This document shows, piece after piece, positions 23,235 through 33,006 of a stretch of 64,000 nt of DNA; positions within the stretch are counted from its first letter, which is position 1, and every line of letters starts with the position of its first letter. Origin of the DNA: Segatella baroniae B14 (lineage in GTDB: Bacteria; Bacteroidota; Bacteroidia; Bacteroidales; Bacteroidaceae); NCBI RefSeq assembly GCF_022024235.1, contig NZ_CP091799.1:1590001-1654000 (forward strand). Direction: 5' to 3'. A program made the position numbers and the translations under genes. The notes beneath the pieces are model-generated. The model had not been told where the DNA came from, did not search any database, and saw nothing but the letters and a program-made list of their open reading frames with translations.

Positions 23235-24365
23235 TTATTTCAGACGATGATAGTATTTCAAAGTACCAATTTTTAATTCCGGATGGAGAATAATAATCAT
23301 ATCACGTAATACATACTCTGGATGAAAACCTGATTCCTCAAAAAATGGTACTACCGTACAATTGGCACCAAAAACTTGTCTGTTCTGAAAAGCTTTCAAC
23401 TGACTATAGCCATGGTATTCTGCCAATAGCTCCTGCATATTGGCTGGATGGTCATTATACTTGAAAAACCAGATATCAGCCTGACCTGCCTTATCAAGTA
23501 CTTTCTCAAATGACAAACTCAATGATCCTTGACTTTTATTGTCGGCAAAGGCATACTGTCCACCGGCATCCTTAATAGTAGCTGCTGTAGTACTACCACC
23601 ACCTGGTACATACCATACAGATCCAGTCTTGCGCTCTGTAATAACTACCGGACGTTTTTTGGTAGACATAGCCAAGGCCTTTAGCCGTTGATATTCATGT
23701 ACTATAGCTGTAAATAAAGCATTTGCTTCTTTCTCCTTACCATAAAGTAAACCATAAAATTTCATCCATTCGGCTCTACCCAATGACGAGGTTTCCATAT
23801 ATTCAGCACACTCTATAAGGGGGATATGAATTTCCTCTAACTTGCCATATCCACCACTATTTTCGAAAGGCGATAAGAGTAAGACTTGTGGCTTGGCATC
23901 GATAATCTTCTCAACATCAGCGTTCATTCCATCACCACAATCTGCCAACCTTCTTGCTTTTACTGCTTTTTGTATCCAAGGTATATTGATGTATTTCAAA
24001 TCACACACCCCCGTAATAGCCTGCTGAGCGCCAAGATCGGTAAGAAGCGAACAATGGGTGGTCGTAAAGACAATGCTTCGTTTTACCGGTGTTCGCACTA
24101 CTGTATATTTCTTAGCTTCTAGAGTGGATACCAGTGCATCTCCCTTTTTGCCTTGGGGCACCAACGCATACTGATGAAGCAACTTGCCTTGACGCCATGG
24201 ATCAGTTAAATTAGCTAATGTATATCCGTCATACTTAACAAGTGTAAGATGACGGGCATATTGAAGCGAAATCGTATCGCCCTGTTCTTGGGGGGCAGTA
24301 TTCTTACCACCACAAGAACAAAGCAATACGACAGCTAACAATAGTATATTCCAAATCTGTTTCAT
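23235..24365 (-). CDS. btuF: BtuF-like periplasmic binding lipoprotein, 376 aa
   Basis: Solute-binding protein of the helical-backbone metal/corrinoid receptor group. The signal peptide ends in a lipobox (LLCSCGG), so it is probably anchored in the inner membrane. Class blocks are KRSIVFTTTHCSLLTDLGAQ, VEKIIDAKPQVLLLSPFENS and a C-terminal lobe DIWFFKYNDHPANMQELL. The gene lies between the BtuG-like and permease genes and is under the upstream cobalamin riboswitch, which supports corrinoid delivery to the permease. Confidence 0.85.
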   Translation of the reverse strand: MKQIWNILLLAVVLLCSCGGKNTAPQEQGDTISLQYARHLTLVKYDGYTLANLTDPWRQGKLLHQYALVPQGKKGDALVSTLEAKKYTVVRTPVKRSIVFTTTHCSLLTDLGAQQAITGVCDLKYINIPWIQKAVKARRLADCGDGMNADVEKIIDAKPQVLLLSPFENSGGYGKLEEIHIPLIECAEYMETSSLGRAEWMKFYGLLYGKEKEANALFTAIVHEYQRLKALAMSTKKRPVVITERKTGSVWYVPGGGSTTAATIKDAGGQYAFADNKSQGSLSLSFEKVLDKAGQADIWFFKYNDHPANMQELLAEYHGYSQLKAFQNRQVFGANCTVVPFFEESGFHPEYVLRDMIIILHPELKIGTLKYYHRLK

Positions 24366-24445
24366 CGAGGAATATCTTGTTAAAATGTTAACTTGTTAGT
24401 TTGTCAAATGACAATATATTGAATAAATTCTTTCGACAGAATAGA

Positions 24446-25531
24446 TTAATTCAAGAAACAGATGCCATGTGAATTGACACCACCGGCAGAGAACTGACGA
24501 ACAAATGCACCTTTCTCATCAAATTCATAAACGATTCCATCATTCACGTAGTCTGATGTGATGAAGTATACATGCTGATTATACTTATTATAGCTTACAC
24601 TATATACGGTATTTGAGTTGATGGCTGCTGGTACATTTTGGAAATAAGAAGTATTTTCCTTGCCGTCTGCTATAGTATAGGTGAAGAGTGTGGTTGAGAC
24701 AGCATACGTTTTCCAATCTGTTGCACTATTAGCAGCATAAATTACACCATTGCCCAAAGTAATAGACGAAGCATTACCAATCTGTGTGTATGTATTAGTC
24801 TTGGTATCAAGTACACCCCATGGGTTATCATAATAAGCTCCAAAACCTGTAACATAAATCTTGTCACCATCAGCATACAAACGAGCAGGATCTTGCATCA
24901 CCTCAGCATAGTTGATGGTCTTGAAGTTACTAACTATAGCTACACGATTATCTTTATAATCTGCTCCTTGTAGGGTTACATAGAGTTTGCCATTATTCTT
25001 AACAACATCTTCAGGACGGTCGCCAACCTTCAAAGAATCTACATACTCCAGTTTGTTACCCTTCATACTAATTCGGCTGATATAACCACCATAAGAAACG
25101 GCATATACGGTATCGCCTTCTACAGCGACATTACGTACTTGACCCAAATTCTTATACTTTTCAAAGCTGATACGAGACTTTTCTATACCATAACCATCGA
25201 GCAAAGCGACATAGTTGCTCACATTAATAGCTACTACAACTCGATTATTGTCGACTACCTCTATATCATTACCAGTATCACCCAACTTCTGACCATTCTG
25301 AGTAGCATACAAGTCTACTGCGGCAGAATCACCAGTTGCAGACCAGTCAAAATAAGTGATACTAGAATTGTTTTGGTTCATTGAACCTTCATTGAGGATG
25401 AATGCACGATGACTTGTAGTCAGTTCTACTTTACCTTCTCCTAAGGAATTCCACTCATCATCACTACAAGATACAAGGCCTAAAACTGCAGGCATCAAGA
25501 AAAGAGCTGCATAGATTTTCTTCATTTTCAT
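24446..25531 (-). CDS. BtuG-like surface beta-propeller lipoprotein (YncE/DUF5074-type), 361 aa
   Basis: A lipoprotein whose signal ends LGLVSCSDDEW; the acidic residues after Cys fit the Bacteroidota surface-export signal. The rest is propeller-like: repeated strands with YAVSYGGYISRI, KLYVTLQG, KIYVTGFG and VIYAANSA spaced about 45 residues. It lies 15 bp after the btuB-type receptor in a riboswitch-controlled operon. That matches BtuG, the surface propeller of Bacteroides that captures cobalamin and sits on BtuB. The BtuG assignment is by context and fold. Confidence 0.8.
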   Translation of the reverse strand: MKMKKIYAALFLMPAVLGLVSCSDDEWNSLGEGKVELTTSHRAFILNEGSMNQNNSSITYFDWSATGDSAAVDLYATQNGQKLGDTGNDIEVVDNNRVVVAINVSNYVALLDGYGIEKSRISFEKYKNLGQVRNVAVEGDTVYAVSYGGYISRISMKGNKLEYVDSLKVGDRPEDVVKNNGKLYVTLQGADYKDNRVAIVSNFKTINYAEVMQDPARLYADGDKIYVTGFGAYYDNPWGVLDTKTNTYTQIGNASSITLGNGVIYAANSATDWKTYAVSTTLFTYTIADGKENTSYFQNVPAAINSNTVYSVSYNKYNQHVYFITSDYVNDGIVYEFDEKGAFVRQFSAGGVNSHGICFLN

Positions 25532-25546
25532 TGTTAATATTATTTT

Positions 25547-27538
25547 TTAAAAATAGAATGTTCCTGAAAAAGTAAACTGTCTTCCAGGCATCGGATAATA
25601 CTGTATAATTTCATACTGCTGGTCGGTAAGATTGGTTACCTTGGCCTGAAGATTCAGTCGGAAAGACTTCAGTTGAAACTCACGATTGAGTGTAAGGCTA
25701 TGCTCCCAAAAAGCATTCATACGATACTCTAACTTATTTTGGGCGGAAGAATAGCGACTGCCTTGCATAATAACACTATAGCCGATATTGAGCCACGGCG
25801 TAGAGAGTACTATGGAACCATTACCACTCCACTTAGGGGTATAAGGCAACATACTATTATAAGTCTGAGAAGTGGTATTCGTCTTATCCAAAGCCTGCTG
25901 CCAAGTGGCTGCTGCTGAGAACTTCGCATTCCATCGACTGGCTATATCCACCTGTGCTCCCATCGTCATATCAACCCCCCAGATATCTACCTTCCCATAA
26001 TTGGCCATTCGCCATACATAGGTACTTGGGAAAGCTACTATCTTATCGCGTACATCATGATAATAACCATCTACGGTAAACGATAAATAGCGCAACGCCC
26101 GATAATGGGTTTCCCAGGTTAATCCGGTACTGTACTGATGAGCTATCTCCGGACGTAGGTTTACATTACCCAGCCTTCGATAATAAAGATCGTTGAAGGT
26201 CGGCACACGGAACGTATTCTTCCACATGGCTCTGAAGAATAGCGGTATATGGGCTAACAAACGATAATTCAGAGCGATACTTGGCGTGAAACGTGTTTTG
26301 TCTGCCGGTTTATTGCCTGCTTCCACCATTTCGTGAGCATAAGTATACCCCAAACTGCCATTTATTTTAAGACGATTAATACGCCACTTCATGGCTAAAG
26401 CCGAAATCGAAGTAAGGCGGGTTGGAAGAGGTACATCATAATTTGTATTGACATACACATTATTCTTCAACTTATTATAGCTGAGATCTTCGGCTATGCT
26501 CATATCCAGCCCTTTGGCAATATTCCAGCCTAAGGTGGCCGAACCATAATATTCATCCTGTCGGTCTATATCAACCTGTTCTCCTGAAGGGTATTCAGAC
26601 CCTACATCACGATATTTATTCCAGGAATGGGTGTATTTCAACCGAGCTTCCAACTGTAATCGTTGATTAAGATGCGCACGATAAACAGACTGTACGAAGA
26701 AATCTTCATCCCACATTCGTTCTTCTGAAGGATTGGCATACAGAATAACAGCTCCTGGTAATCCTCTTTGCGAATAATACCAATATGCTTTTACATCAAG
26801 TTCGCTGGCATTGGCAAAAGTATGATACAGATTTACTTCTCCCTGCCAACTCTGAATATCACTATTATAGCGATGCTCACGCGTCTTCAGTCTGCCATTA
26901 GTTAAGGTATACGGATACTGTCCATCGGCACGCATCATCTTTCCCTGAAAAGATACACTGGTACGCTCTCCCACCCGATGACTATATCGGAAGGATGGCG
27001 ATAAATATCCAAATGATCCTGCCGTAAGATTAACTTTGAGATGATTAGTACGATTAGCTTCAAAATGTGGGCGTTCTGATTTTAGGGCTAAAACTCCAGC
27101 TGATACATATTGGCGAGCTGCCAACATAAGTTGATCTTCATCACCTAACGACAGGGAAATACTCGATAGATTATCAGTATCATACCGACCGATATCAATT
27201 TGTCCAGCCTGTGTATTACTCAAGGTTACGCCGTCATAACTTATGGCAACATGATGGGTGCCTAAATTATGAATAGAAACCGTCTTCATACCACCAATAC
27301 CACCATAATCGCGTACACTGACACCAGCAAATCGCTTAACGGCATCAGCCACATTATCGATACCTAAATCGATAAGATCAGCTTTCTGAATAGTCTGGAT
27401 ATTTGTAGCTGAAGATATGTTACGATGAAGCATAGAAGCTACTACCTCTACATTATCCAATAATATAGAGTCTTTCTGTGCCAGGGTCGTTTGGGCAAAA
27501 GCCAACACCCCTATGATAATACCTATTTGTTTTCTCAT
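25547..27538 (-). CDS. btuB: TonB-dependent cobalamin receptor BtuB, 663 aa
   Basis: Outer-membrane 22-strand receptor importing vitamin B12. A signal peptide (VLAFAQTTLAQ) is followed by a plug domain starting DNVEVVASML, with GIDNVADAVKRFAGVSVRDY and the HHVAISYDGVTLSN segment. Beta-barrel strands rich in alternating aromatics end in GTFYF, with the terminal Phe required for barrel assembly. The 5' leader carries a cobalamin riboswitch, which is what makes the substrate call firm. It is the first gene of the btuB-btuG-btuF-btuC operon. Confidence 0.93.
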   Translation of the reverse strand: MRKQIGIIIGVLAFAQTTLAQKDSILLDNVEVVASMLHRNISSATNIQTIQKADLIDLGIDNVADAVKRFAGVSVRDYGGIGGMKTVSIHNLGTHHVAISYDGVTLSNTQAGQIDIGRYDTDNLSSISLSLGDEDQLMLAARQYVSAGVLALKSERPHFEANRTNHLKVNLTAGSFGYLSPSFRYSHRVGERTSVSFQGKMMRADGQYPYTLTNGRLKTREHRYNSDIQSWQGEVNLYHTFANASELDVKAYWYYSQRGLPGAVILYANPSEERMWDEDFFVQSVYRAHLNQRLQLEARLKYTHSWNKYRDVGSEYPSGEQVDIDRQDEYYGSATLGWNIAKGLDMSIAEDLSYNKLKNNVYVNTNYDVPLPTRLTSISALAMKWRINRLKINGSLGYTYAHEMVEAGNKPADKTRFTPSIALNYRLLAHIPLFFRAMWKNTFRVPTFNDLYYRRLGNVNLRPEIAHQYSTGLTWETHYRALRYLSFTVDGYYHDVRDKIVAFPSTYVWRMANYGKVDIWGVDMTMGAQVDIASRWNAKFSAAATWQQALDKTNTTSQTYNSMLPYTPKWSGNGSIVLSTPWLNIGYSVIMQGSRYSSAQNKLEYRMNAFWEHSLTLNREFQLKSFRLNLQAKVTNLTDQQYEIIQYYPMPGRQFTFSGTFYF

Positions 27539-27572
27539 TCTTCCTCGAGAACTGAAAATAATATTTACGCAA

Positions 27573-27727
27573 TGGCAGGTCTTCTGACTTTACGGCTTTC
27601 CAAAATGCGCCTTCCCAAACAAAGTTCAGTGGCATGATGCATTTTAGACAACAACCGCTTACAGCAGCGGGACTGTTCAGGAGTTTCACCTGATTCCCTT
27701 TTTAATCAATGGCGGATGAACCTATTG
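27573..27727 (-). promoter_or_regulatory. Cobalamin riboswitch in the btuB leader
   Basis: Read on the reverse strand, the leader contains GGGAATCAGGTGAAACTCC, then TGAACAGTCCCGCTGCTGTA, the paired GCCACTGAA and GGGAAGGCG arms, and the B12 box AGTCAGAAGACCTGCC. These are the conserved core elements of the cobalamin riboswitch, in the right order. The 3' end is about 35 bases from the btuB start, so control is probably by access to the ribosome site. Confidence 0.95.
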
Positions 27728-27733
27728 CGGATG

Positions 27734-27741
27734 CAAATGTA
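27734..27741 (-). promoter_or_regulatory. -7 box of the cobalamin operon
   Basis: Reverse-strand TACATTTG, about 7 bases before the start of the riboswitch fold. Confidence 0.6.
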
Positions 27742-27788
27742 CTCATTTTTTTTGAAAATCAGTTAACCTATACAAAAAAACATAAAGA

Positions 27789-27829
27789 AAGCCCTCAGGA
27801 ACCTGTATACACAGGCTGCCTGAAGGCTT
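27789..27829 (-). terminator. Terminator of the M16 protease gene
   Basis: Outer stem AAGCC(C)TCAGG / CCTGAAGGCTT with an inner stem CCTGT / ACAGG. A T-rich tail follows on the reverse strand, 47 bases after the protease stop codon. Confidence 0.65.
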
Positions 27830-27875
27830 ATATTTTTTTTGTAAAAATGAACTTCAGTTCAGTAATAATATTTGC

Positions 27876-30704
27876 TTATTGAGCTGGAGTCATCATCACT
27901 TCTATCTTGTTACCAGATGAAAGAATAACATTCTTAAGGAATGCTGACAGTTTCTCTGGGGTAAGTGACTTCACAATATCCTTATAATTGGTATAGCTGT
28001 CTACTCCCCAACGATTGTAGTTGTAAAGTACATCTAACCAATAATTATTGTTACGTGCATTCTCATCAAACTGCTTAAGCATAAACTCTTTAGCCTTCTG
28101 AACATCTGCAGCATCTATCTTTACTGTTGCTTCGTTCACGCCCTTCATCATTAAATCGTAAGCCAACTGGGCCTTAGCAGGATCCATCGGACATCCAGCA
28201 TAGAGTGTATAAGTAGCTTTATTATTGATATCGCTATCTACAAAGCCCTGAGCACCAACAGAGTATGCCGCACTACTCTCCTCACGGATCGAACGAAGTA
28301 ACGCCATATCAAGCACTTTACCAAGCGCATCGACAAGAATATCATTCTCAAGAGTATATGCCAACGGCTTTGAAGTCCAAAAAGCTGTCAATTGTGCTTT
28401 AGGAGTATCCATCTTACGCTCAAAATGATTCTTTACCAAACCTACAGCAAGAGTACGTGGGTCTGTATCAGAATTAGCTTTAGTATTCTTATTTGCTGGC
28501 AGAGATGCTACATACTGTTTCACATACTCACGAAGTTTTTCTTCATCAAAATTACCGGTAAAGTAGAACGTAAACTTACTAGCATCTGCTGTTATCTCTT
28601 TAGCCATTTCAAGGATACGATCGTAATCAACCTTTGTCAAATCTTTCAACTCCAATGGAGCAAATCGAGGGTTGTGAACAAAACGAGTTACAGAAACAGA
28701 ATCGTCATATACTTCTTCTGGCTTCAGATTCTTATTCTTCAACTCCATCTCCACAGCATTCATCATCATCTTGAATGACTTTTCGTCTTTCTTAATCTTA
28801 GTAAAATAAAGGTAAGCCATCTGCATCATGGTTTCCATATCTTTAGGCGTAGAGCTACCCGAAACTGTAGTATTATAGAGCGACATACCAAGGTCTGCAT
28901 TGGCACGCTTACCAGCGAGTACTTTGCTCAACTCTGTGCTGGTAAAATTACCGATACCAGAATAGCCGATAACCTGATTAAAAAGACGATTATTTATGAA
29001 ATCTTTCTCACCGTAGCGATTGGTACCGCCCTTGGCAATAGCATTCATTTTAACCTGTTCATTTTGGAAATCGGTCTTCTTCAGGATAACCGTTACACCA
29101 TTAGAGAGAGTCCACTTCTTAAAGCCTAATTTCTTGTTTTCTGTCTCCTTTACTATTTCACCTTTGGCTGGAAGTTCTGCAATCAATGGTTCTTGCTTTA
29201 CATGGTCTACCCATGCTGTAAGCTTCTCTGAACGAGCCTCCTTGATGGCATTCTTCAGCAGATCTACAGTAATATAATCTGTTTTGCCTTCCTTTTCCTG
29301 CTCCTGTGCTATAACGACAAGATTAGTATCCGTATCTACGATAAGCTGTTTTGCCATATCATTAATCATCTCTACAGTAAGCTGTGGAATAATGCTACTG
29401 GTGAGTCGATACTGGTCTTCAATAGAAGGCATTGGCTCATTCTCCAGATAGTTACTTACATATTGATTATAAAAAGTAGTATTTGGAGTCATCTCACGAT
29501 TAGCATACATACTCTCTGCTGCACTGATAATGCTGCTCTTAACACGGGCCAACTCTGTCTCTGTGAAACCAAACTGACGGGCACGCTCCATCTCACGGAC
29601 AAGAGCCTTTATCGCTTCTTTAACCTGGCCATCTTTAGGAACAACACCACCTGAAAAAGCATCCTTGGTCTTGCTAATGATATAATTACCATCAGATACT
29701 GATGCTCCTACGAATGGACATAAAGAGTCTTGAGCCATTTCCTGATAACGAGCATTAAGCATATTGGTCATAATCGATTTGATATAACCATTTATCATAT
29801 ACATCATATTGCTCTTCAGTGAATCAGGATAAACGTCATGCTTATGCATCATCTGAATAACGGTATAAGCCTGCTCTTTATCCTTAAAGGTAACATAAAT
29901 CGGCTTGTTGTTATCAGGTACCTGCTCGTCTACTACCTGTGCTGCATGAGTAGGAACTTTAGCATCGGCCCAAAGAGCCTTGATTTCGGCCTCAACATGA
30001 TCAACATCAATATTACCGACAACTATAATAGCTTGGTTATCTGGACGATACCACTTTCTATAATACTGACGGAGTACCTTTGGCTTAAAGTTATCGACAA
30101 TACTCATCAAGCCAATTGGCAGACGATTGCCATACTTACTGCCTGGATATAACTGAGGAAGATAATTCTCATAAAATCGCTGTCCTGCACTGGCACCCAT
30201 CTGCCATTCCTGATGAACCACTCCACGCTCCTTATCTATTTCCTTGGCATCCAGTGTAAGGTTACCACTCCAATCTCTCAAAACCAACAGACATGAATCG
30301 AGAGCTGACTGACGATTGGTTGGAACATCGCAGATACGGTATACGGTTTGATCAATAGAGGTATAAGCATTCAGATTACTACCAAATTCGACTCCTAAAC
30401 TACGGGTAAAGTCGATAATACCATTCCCTGGAAAATGCTTACTACCATTGAAGGCCATGTGCTCCAAGAAATGAGCCAAACCTCGCTGATCATCATTTTC
30501 TTGAATAGATCCTACTCGCTGAGCGATATAAAAATTAGCTACGTTTTTAGGATACTCATTATGACGAATATAATAAGTTAGTCCATTACTCAACTTACCA
30601 ACTCGTACATCTTTGTCTGCAGGAATTGGTGAAAGTTGCTGAGCCTTAACAATAGTTGTGGAAGATAATAAAGCTACAACTACAAAAAAACTTCTTAATT
30701 TCAT
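27876..30704 (-). CDS. M16-family zinc metallopeptidase (pitrilysin type), 942 aa
   Basis: Secreted or periplasmic insulinase-like protease; the signal peptide is MKLRSFFVVVALLSSTTIVKA. The active N-terminal domain holds the inverted zinc motif HFLEH (in RGLAHFLEHMAFNG), and the downstream Glu lies in the DAKEIDKERGVVHQEW block. A second, inactive M16 domain begins near residue 510 (GFKKWTLSNGVTVILKKT), giving the expected two-domain 940-residue layout. Transcribed alone, from a TATCTTTG box at 30736-30743 that overlaps the previous operon's terminator. Confidence 0.94.
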   Translation of the reverse strand: MKLRSFFVVVALLSSTTIVKAQQLSPIPADKDVRVGKLSNGLTYYIRHNEYPKNVANFYIAQRVGSIQENDDQRGLAHFLEHMAFNGSKHFPGNGIIDFTRSLGVEFGSNLNAYTSIDQTVYRICDVPTNRQSALDSCLLVLRDWSGNLTLDAKEIDKERGVVHQEWQMGASAGQRFYENYLPQLYPGSKYGNRLPIGLMSIVDNFKPKVLRQYYRKWYRPDNQAIIVVGNIDVDHVEAEIKALWADAKVPTHAAQVVDEQVPDNNKPIYVTFKDKEQAYTVIQMMHKHDVYPDSLKSNMMYMINGYIKSIMTNMLNARYQEMAQDSLCPFVGASVSDGNYIISKTKDAFSGGVVPKDGQVKEAIKALVREMERARQFGFTETELARVKSSIISAAESMYANREMTPNTTFYNQYVSNYLENEPMPSIEDQYRLTSSIIPQLTVEMINDMAKQLIVDTDTNLVVIAQEQEKEGKTDYITVDLLKNAIKEARSEKLTAWVDHVKQEPLIAELPAKGEIVKETENKKLGFKKWTLSNGVTVILKKTDFQNEQVKMNAIAKGGTNRYGEKDFINNRLFNQVIGYSGIGNFTSTELSKVLAGKRANADLGMSLYNTTVSGSSTPKDMETMMQMAYLYFTKIKKDEKSFKMMMNAVEMELKNKNLKPEEVYDDSVSVTRFVHNPRFAPLELKDLTKVDYDRILEMAKEITADASKFTFYFTGNFDEEKLREYVKQYVASLPANKNTKANSDTDPRTLAVGLVKNHFERKMDTPKAQLTAFWTSKPLAYTLENDILVDALGKVLDMALLRSIREESSAAYSVGAQGFVDSDINNKATYTLYAGCPMDPAKAQLAYDLMMKGVNEATVKIDAADVQKAKEFMLKQFDENARNNNYWLDVLYNYNRWGVDSYTNYKDIVKSLTPEKLSAFLKNVILSSGNKIEVMMTPAQ

Positions 30705-30735
30705 CGAATTATATTAATTGATATAGAATAATATA

Positions 30736-30772
30736 CAAAGATATCACTTTTTATAATCCAAAAAGTGATATC
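30736..30772 (-). promoter_or_regulatory. Overlapping M16 promoter and upstream terminator
   Basis: The reverse-strand -7 box TATCTTTG (30736-30743) overlaps a perfect 13-bp inverted repeat, GATATCACTTTTT at 30740-30752 and its complement at 30760-30772. The hairpin probably ends the upstream ABC operon and leads straight into the protease promoter. Confidence 0.6.
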
Positions 30773-30805
30773 TTGTCAAAATTTAACAAATATGTAAAAA
30801 ATAAA

Positions 30806-31636
30806 TTACCACACTAAATTAAACCATTTATTATTGATGACCTGTATATGGGTAAAAAAGCGATAGGCTAACCAATAATTAAAGGCTATCAACCCTACAA
30901 TAATAACATCAAAAATAGAAACGATTATCTCTAAACCTGACGAACTCATATCTGCCAAATTTATATTGAAATCAGATTTATCCAAAACACTAGCTATAAA
31001 GATTGTGAGGAAAAACATGGTAATGGAGGTTAACACCCAAGCCTGCTTGCGAAAGAAGGTTCCACCAAGGATATAGACGGAATGAATATAAATGACGCCC
31101 AAGAACAACGTGAAGCCTAATAACCATGATAACAGATCTGTACTCTCAATAAAACTATTTCCTATCGTAGTATTCGAAAAGAACTGTATATGTGTTATCA
31201 CAAAACCTGTTTGATCGAATGGGAAAAACAGAAGTGAAAAGAGCCATTGTAACACGTCAGCCGCAATTAGACCTACGACAAAAGCTCCCGTATAATAGAG
31301 CGTCACAAACATAATTCGAGAGATAAACTTCTCGAAATTACTAGCTGGCAAGGTCAAAAAATCAATAGTCTGCTGCTTGTTGCGCACATTATTCAAAATT
31401 GATGATTGCATAAATATCATAAAAGTAAAAAAGCAACCGATTACAAAATCTGCTTTATTGCTCAACTCGTTTTGAAGACTATCAGATTGAAATGGTAGAA
31501 AAGGTATAACTTCTAAAAAGAAGTCTACAAGAAAGATAACAAAAAAGAAAGAAGCTATCTTAGTCAAAACGGGTAAATTATAATAGAACGTCCATTTCAG
31601 GAGTTTAACAAATCGATTGAAATCAAATGTTTTCAT
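30806..31636 (-). CDS. ABC-transporter membrane protein of GntR operon, 276 aa
   Basis: An integral membrane protein with about six hydrophobic segments (for example SFFFVIFLVDFFLEVIPFL and WVLTSITMFFLTIFIASVL) and a cytosolic N-terminus. The segment KQQTIDFLTLPASNFEKF is typical of Bacteroidota ABC-2-type permeases that accompany YtrA-like regulators. It is the last gene of the DUF3836-GntR-ATPase-permease operon. A 24-codon scar of a paralogous permease lies between it and the ATPase gene, so the original operon probably encoded two permeases. Confidence 0.75.
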   Translation of the reverse strand: MKTFDFNRFVKLLKWTFYYNLPVLTKIASFFFVIFLVDFFLEVIPFLPFQSDSLQNELSNKADFVIGCFFTFMIFMQSSILNNVRNKQQTIDFLTLPASNFEKFISRIMFVTLYYTGAFVVGLIAADVLQWLFSLLFFPFDQTGFVITHIQFFSNTTIGNSFIESTDLLSWLLGFTLFLGVIYIHSVYILGGTFFRKQAWVLTSITMFFLTIFIASVLDKSDFNINLADMSSSGLEIIVSIFDVIIVGLIAFNYWLAYRFFTHIQVINNKWFNLVW

Positions 31637-31669
31637 AATAAGTATAGCGTAAATTAAACATTTTAGTTA

Positions 31670-31743
31670 TTACCAGTTCACCCAGCGATTGTTGACGATT
31701 TGCAAACGGGTGAAAATACGATAGGACAAACCAAAGGTTTGAA
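31670..31743 (-). pseudogene. C-terminal scar of a second permease
   Basis: The reverse strand reads FGLSYRIFTRLQIVNNRWVN before W and a stop at 31670-31672. It parallels the end of the intact permease (LAYRFFTHIQVINNKWFNLV). Nothing else of the gene remains. It sits immediately upstream of the intact permease, consistent with recombination between tandem paralogues. Confidence 0.7.
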
Positions 31744-31776
31744 ATTAAATGATTGCATGGTCTTCTTTTTTATTGA

Positions 31777-32595
31777 CTATTTCAACATACCTTTCGTTGC
31801 AGCATTGAAGAAGAGTTCCAGATTAATCGTAGTTTCATCTTCATCAGCTTCTCGCAAAGTAATAGCAGCATTGCCTTGTAACGAAGGTTCGGCATAGAGC
31901 ACTCCCTCCATATCCTGTGGGTTGCGATAACGAAAACAGTACTTGTCTGTTATATCTGCTACGGATGAGTCTACCAGAATCTGGGAATTATCAAGTATAA
32001 CAATATGATCAAGCAAACTCTCGATATCATGTACCTGATGAGTTGAGATAATAAGAGTGCTGTCTTCCGTCATATTTTGGGCAACTACTTTGCGGAAAAG
32101 ACTCTTTGATGGTATATCCAACCCGTTGGTAGGCTCATCCATAAGCAAATAACGTGTTCCTGCCGCAAGGGCAAAACTCATATATACTTTTTTCTTCTGA
32201 CCCATAGATAGTTCTTTCAAATTAGGCTCTTCAGGCAACTCAAAATCAATGAGACATTTCTTCAAGAGCTCCCGACTAAAGTTAGGATAGAAAGCTTCAT
32301 TCATCTTGATAAACTGCTTCAAACTGATTTTAGGCATATCATATTCTTCTGGTACAATAAATATGTCCTGAAGAGTAACGGGATTGCGATCTGATGATTT
32401 AATTCCATCAACAAGCACTTCTCCAGACTTCGGACGAAGCAAACCGGCTATCAAGTAAAGCAAAGTACTTTTTCCCATACCATTCTTGCCTAGAAGGCCA
32501 TAAATCTTATTTTCGTCAAAATTTACACTTAAATTACCATATACCTGATGACGAGATCCTGGGTAAGTGAAATTGATATTTTTAACTTCAATCAT
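31777..32595 (-). CDS. ABC transporter ATP-binding protein of GntR operon, 272 aa
   Basis: Cytoplasmic ATPase with Walker A GLLGKNGMGKSTLL (from about residue 33), signature LSMGQKKKVYM and Walker B YLLMDEPTNGLD followed by the H-loop STHQVHD. The C-terminal 70 residues form an extra regulatory-looking domain. It follows a YtrA-type GntR gene by 24 bp. Such modules respond to membrane-active antibiotics in other bacteria; that substrate class is only an analogy here. Confidence 0.88.
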   Translation of the reverse strand: MIEVKNINFTYPGSRHQVYGNLSVNFDENKIYGLLGKNGMGKSTLLYLIAGLLRPKSGEVLVDGIKSSDRNPVTLQDIFIVPEEYDMPKISLKQFIKMNEAFYPNFSRELLKKCLIDFELPEEPNLKELSMGQKKKVYMSFALAAGTRYLLMDEPTNGLDIPSKSLFRKVVAQNMTEDSTLIISTHQVHDIESLLDHIVILDNSQILVDSSVADITDKYCFRYRNPQDMEGVLYAEPSLQGNAAITLREADEDETTINLELFFNAATKGMLK

Positions 32596-32619
32596 AGTTT
32601 TATTCCGAATTAATTTTTT

Positions 32620-32985
32620 TTAGAAATCATTTTTTCTTTTGATCCACTCATCTTCGATATCTCGAATATCGATGTTCAGAAGTTTCATCTGTCTAAAAAG
32701 TTCAGGCAGTGTTCCTTCAAGGAAATTCTTTTTACGAGCGGTAATAATAGCTTCCTTGGCTTGCTCACTAACAAAATAGCCGAGTCCACGCTTGTTATAT
32801 ATAATATTTTCTCGTGCCAGCAAATCGTATGCTTTGACCGCCGTATTGGTATTCACCTCTAATGTCACGGCGTATTCCCTTACACTGGGAATACGCGAAT
32901 TAGGTCCATAGATTCCCGATACTATCTCATCACAAAGCCTTTCTGCCATCTGAACATATATAGGTTTGCCATTGTTGAAAATCAT
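32620..32985 (-). CDS. GntR-family regulator, YtrA subfamily, 121 aa
   Basis: A short GntR regulator: winged-helix domain in residues 1-75 (GKPIYVQMAERLCDEIVSG, then SRIPSVREYAVTLEVNTNTA) with a short helical tail, the YtrA type that sits in ABC-transporter operons. It lies 21 bp downstream of the DUF3836 gene. Two AGTGTACTA-N6-TAGTACACT-like dyads upstream of the operon are the expected kind of YtrA operator, so autorepression is likely. The effector is unknown. Confidence 0.9.
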   Translation of the reverse strand: MIFNNGKPIYVQMAERLCDEIVSGIYGPNSRIPSVREYAVTLEVNTNTAVKAYDLLARENIIYNKRGLGYFVSEQAKEAIITARKKNFLEGTLPELFRQMKLLNIDIRDIEDEWIKRKNDF

Positions 32986-33006
32986 ATTTTTATTTTATTA
33001 TCATGT

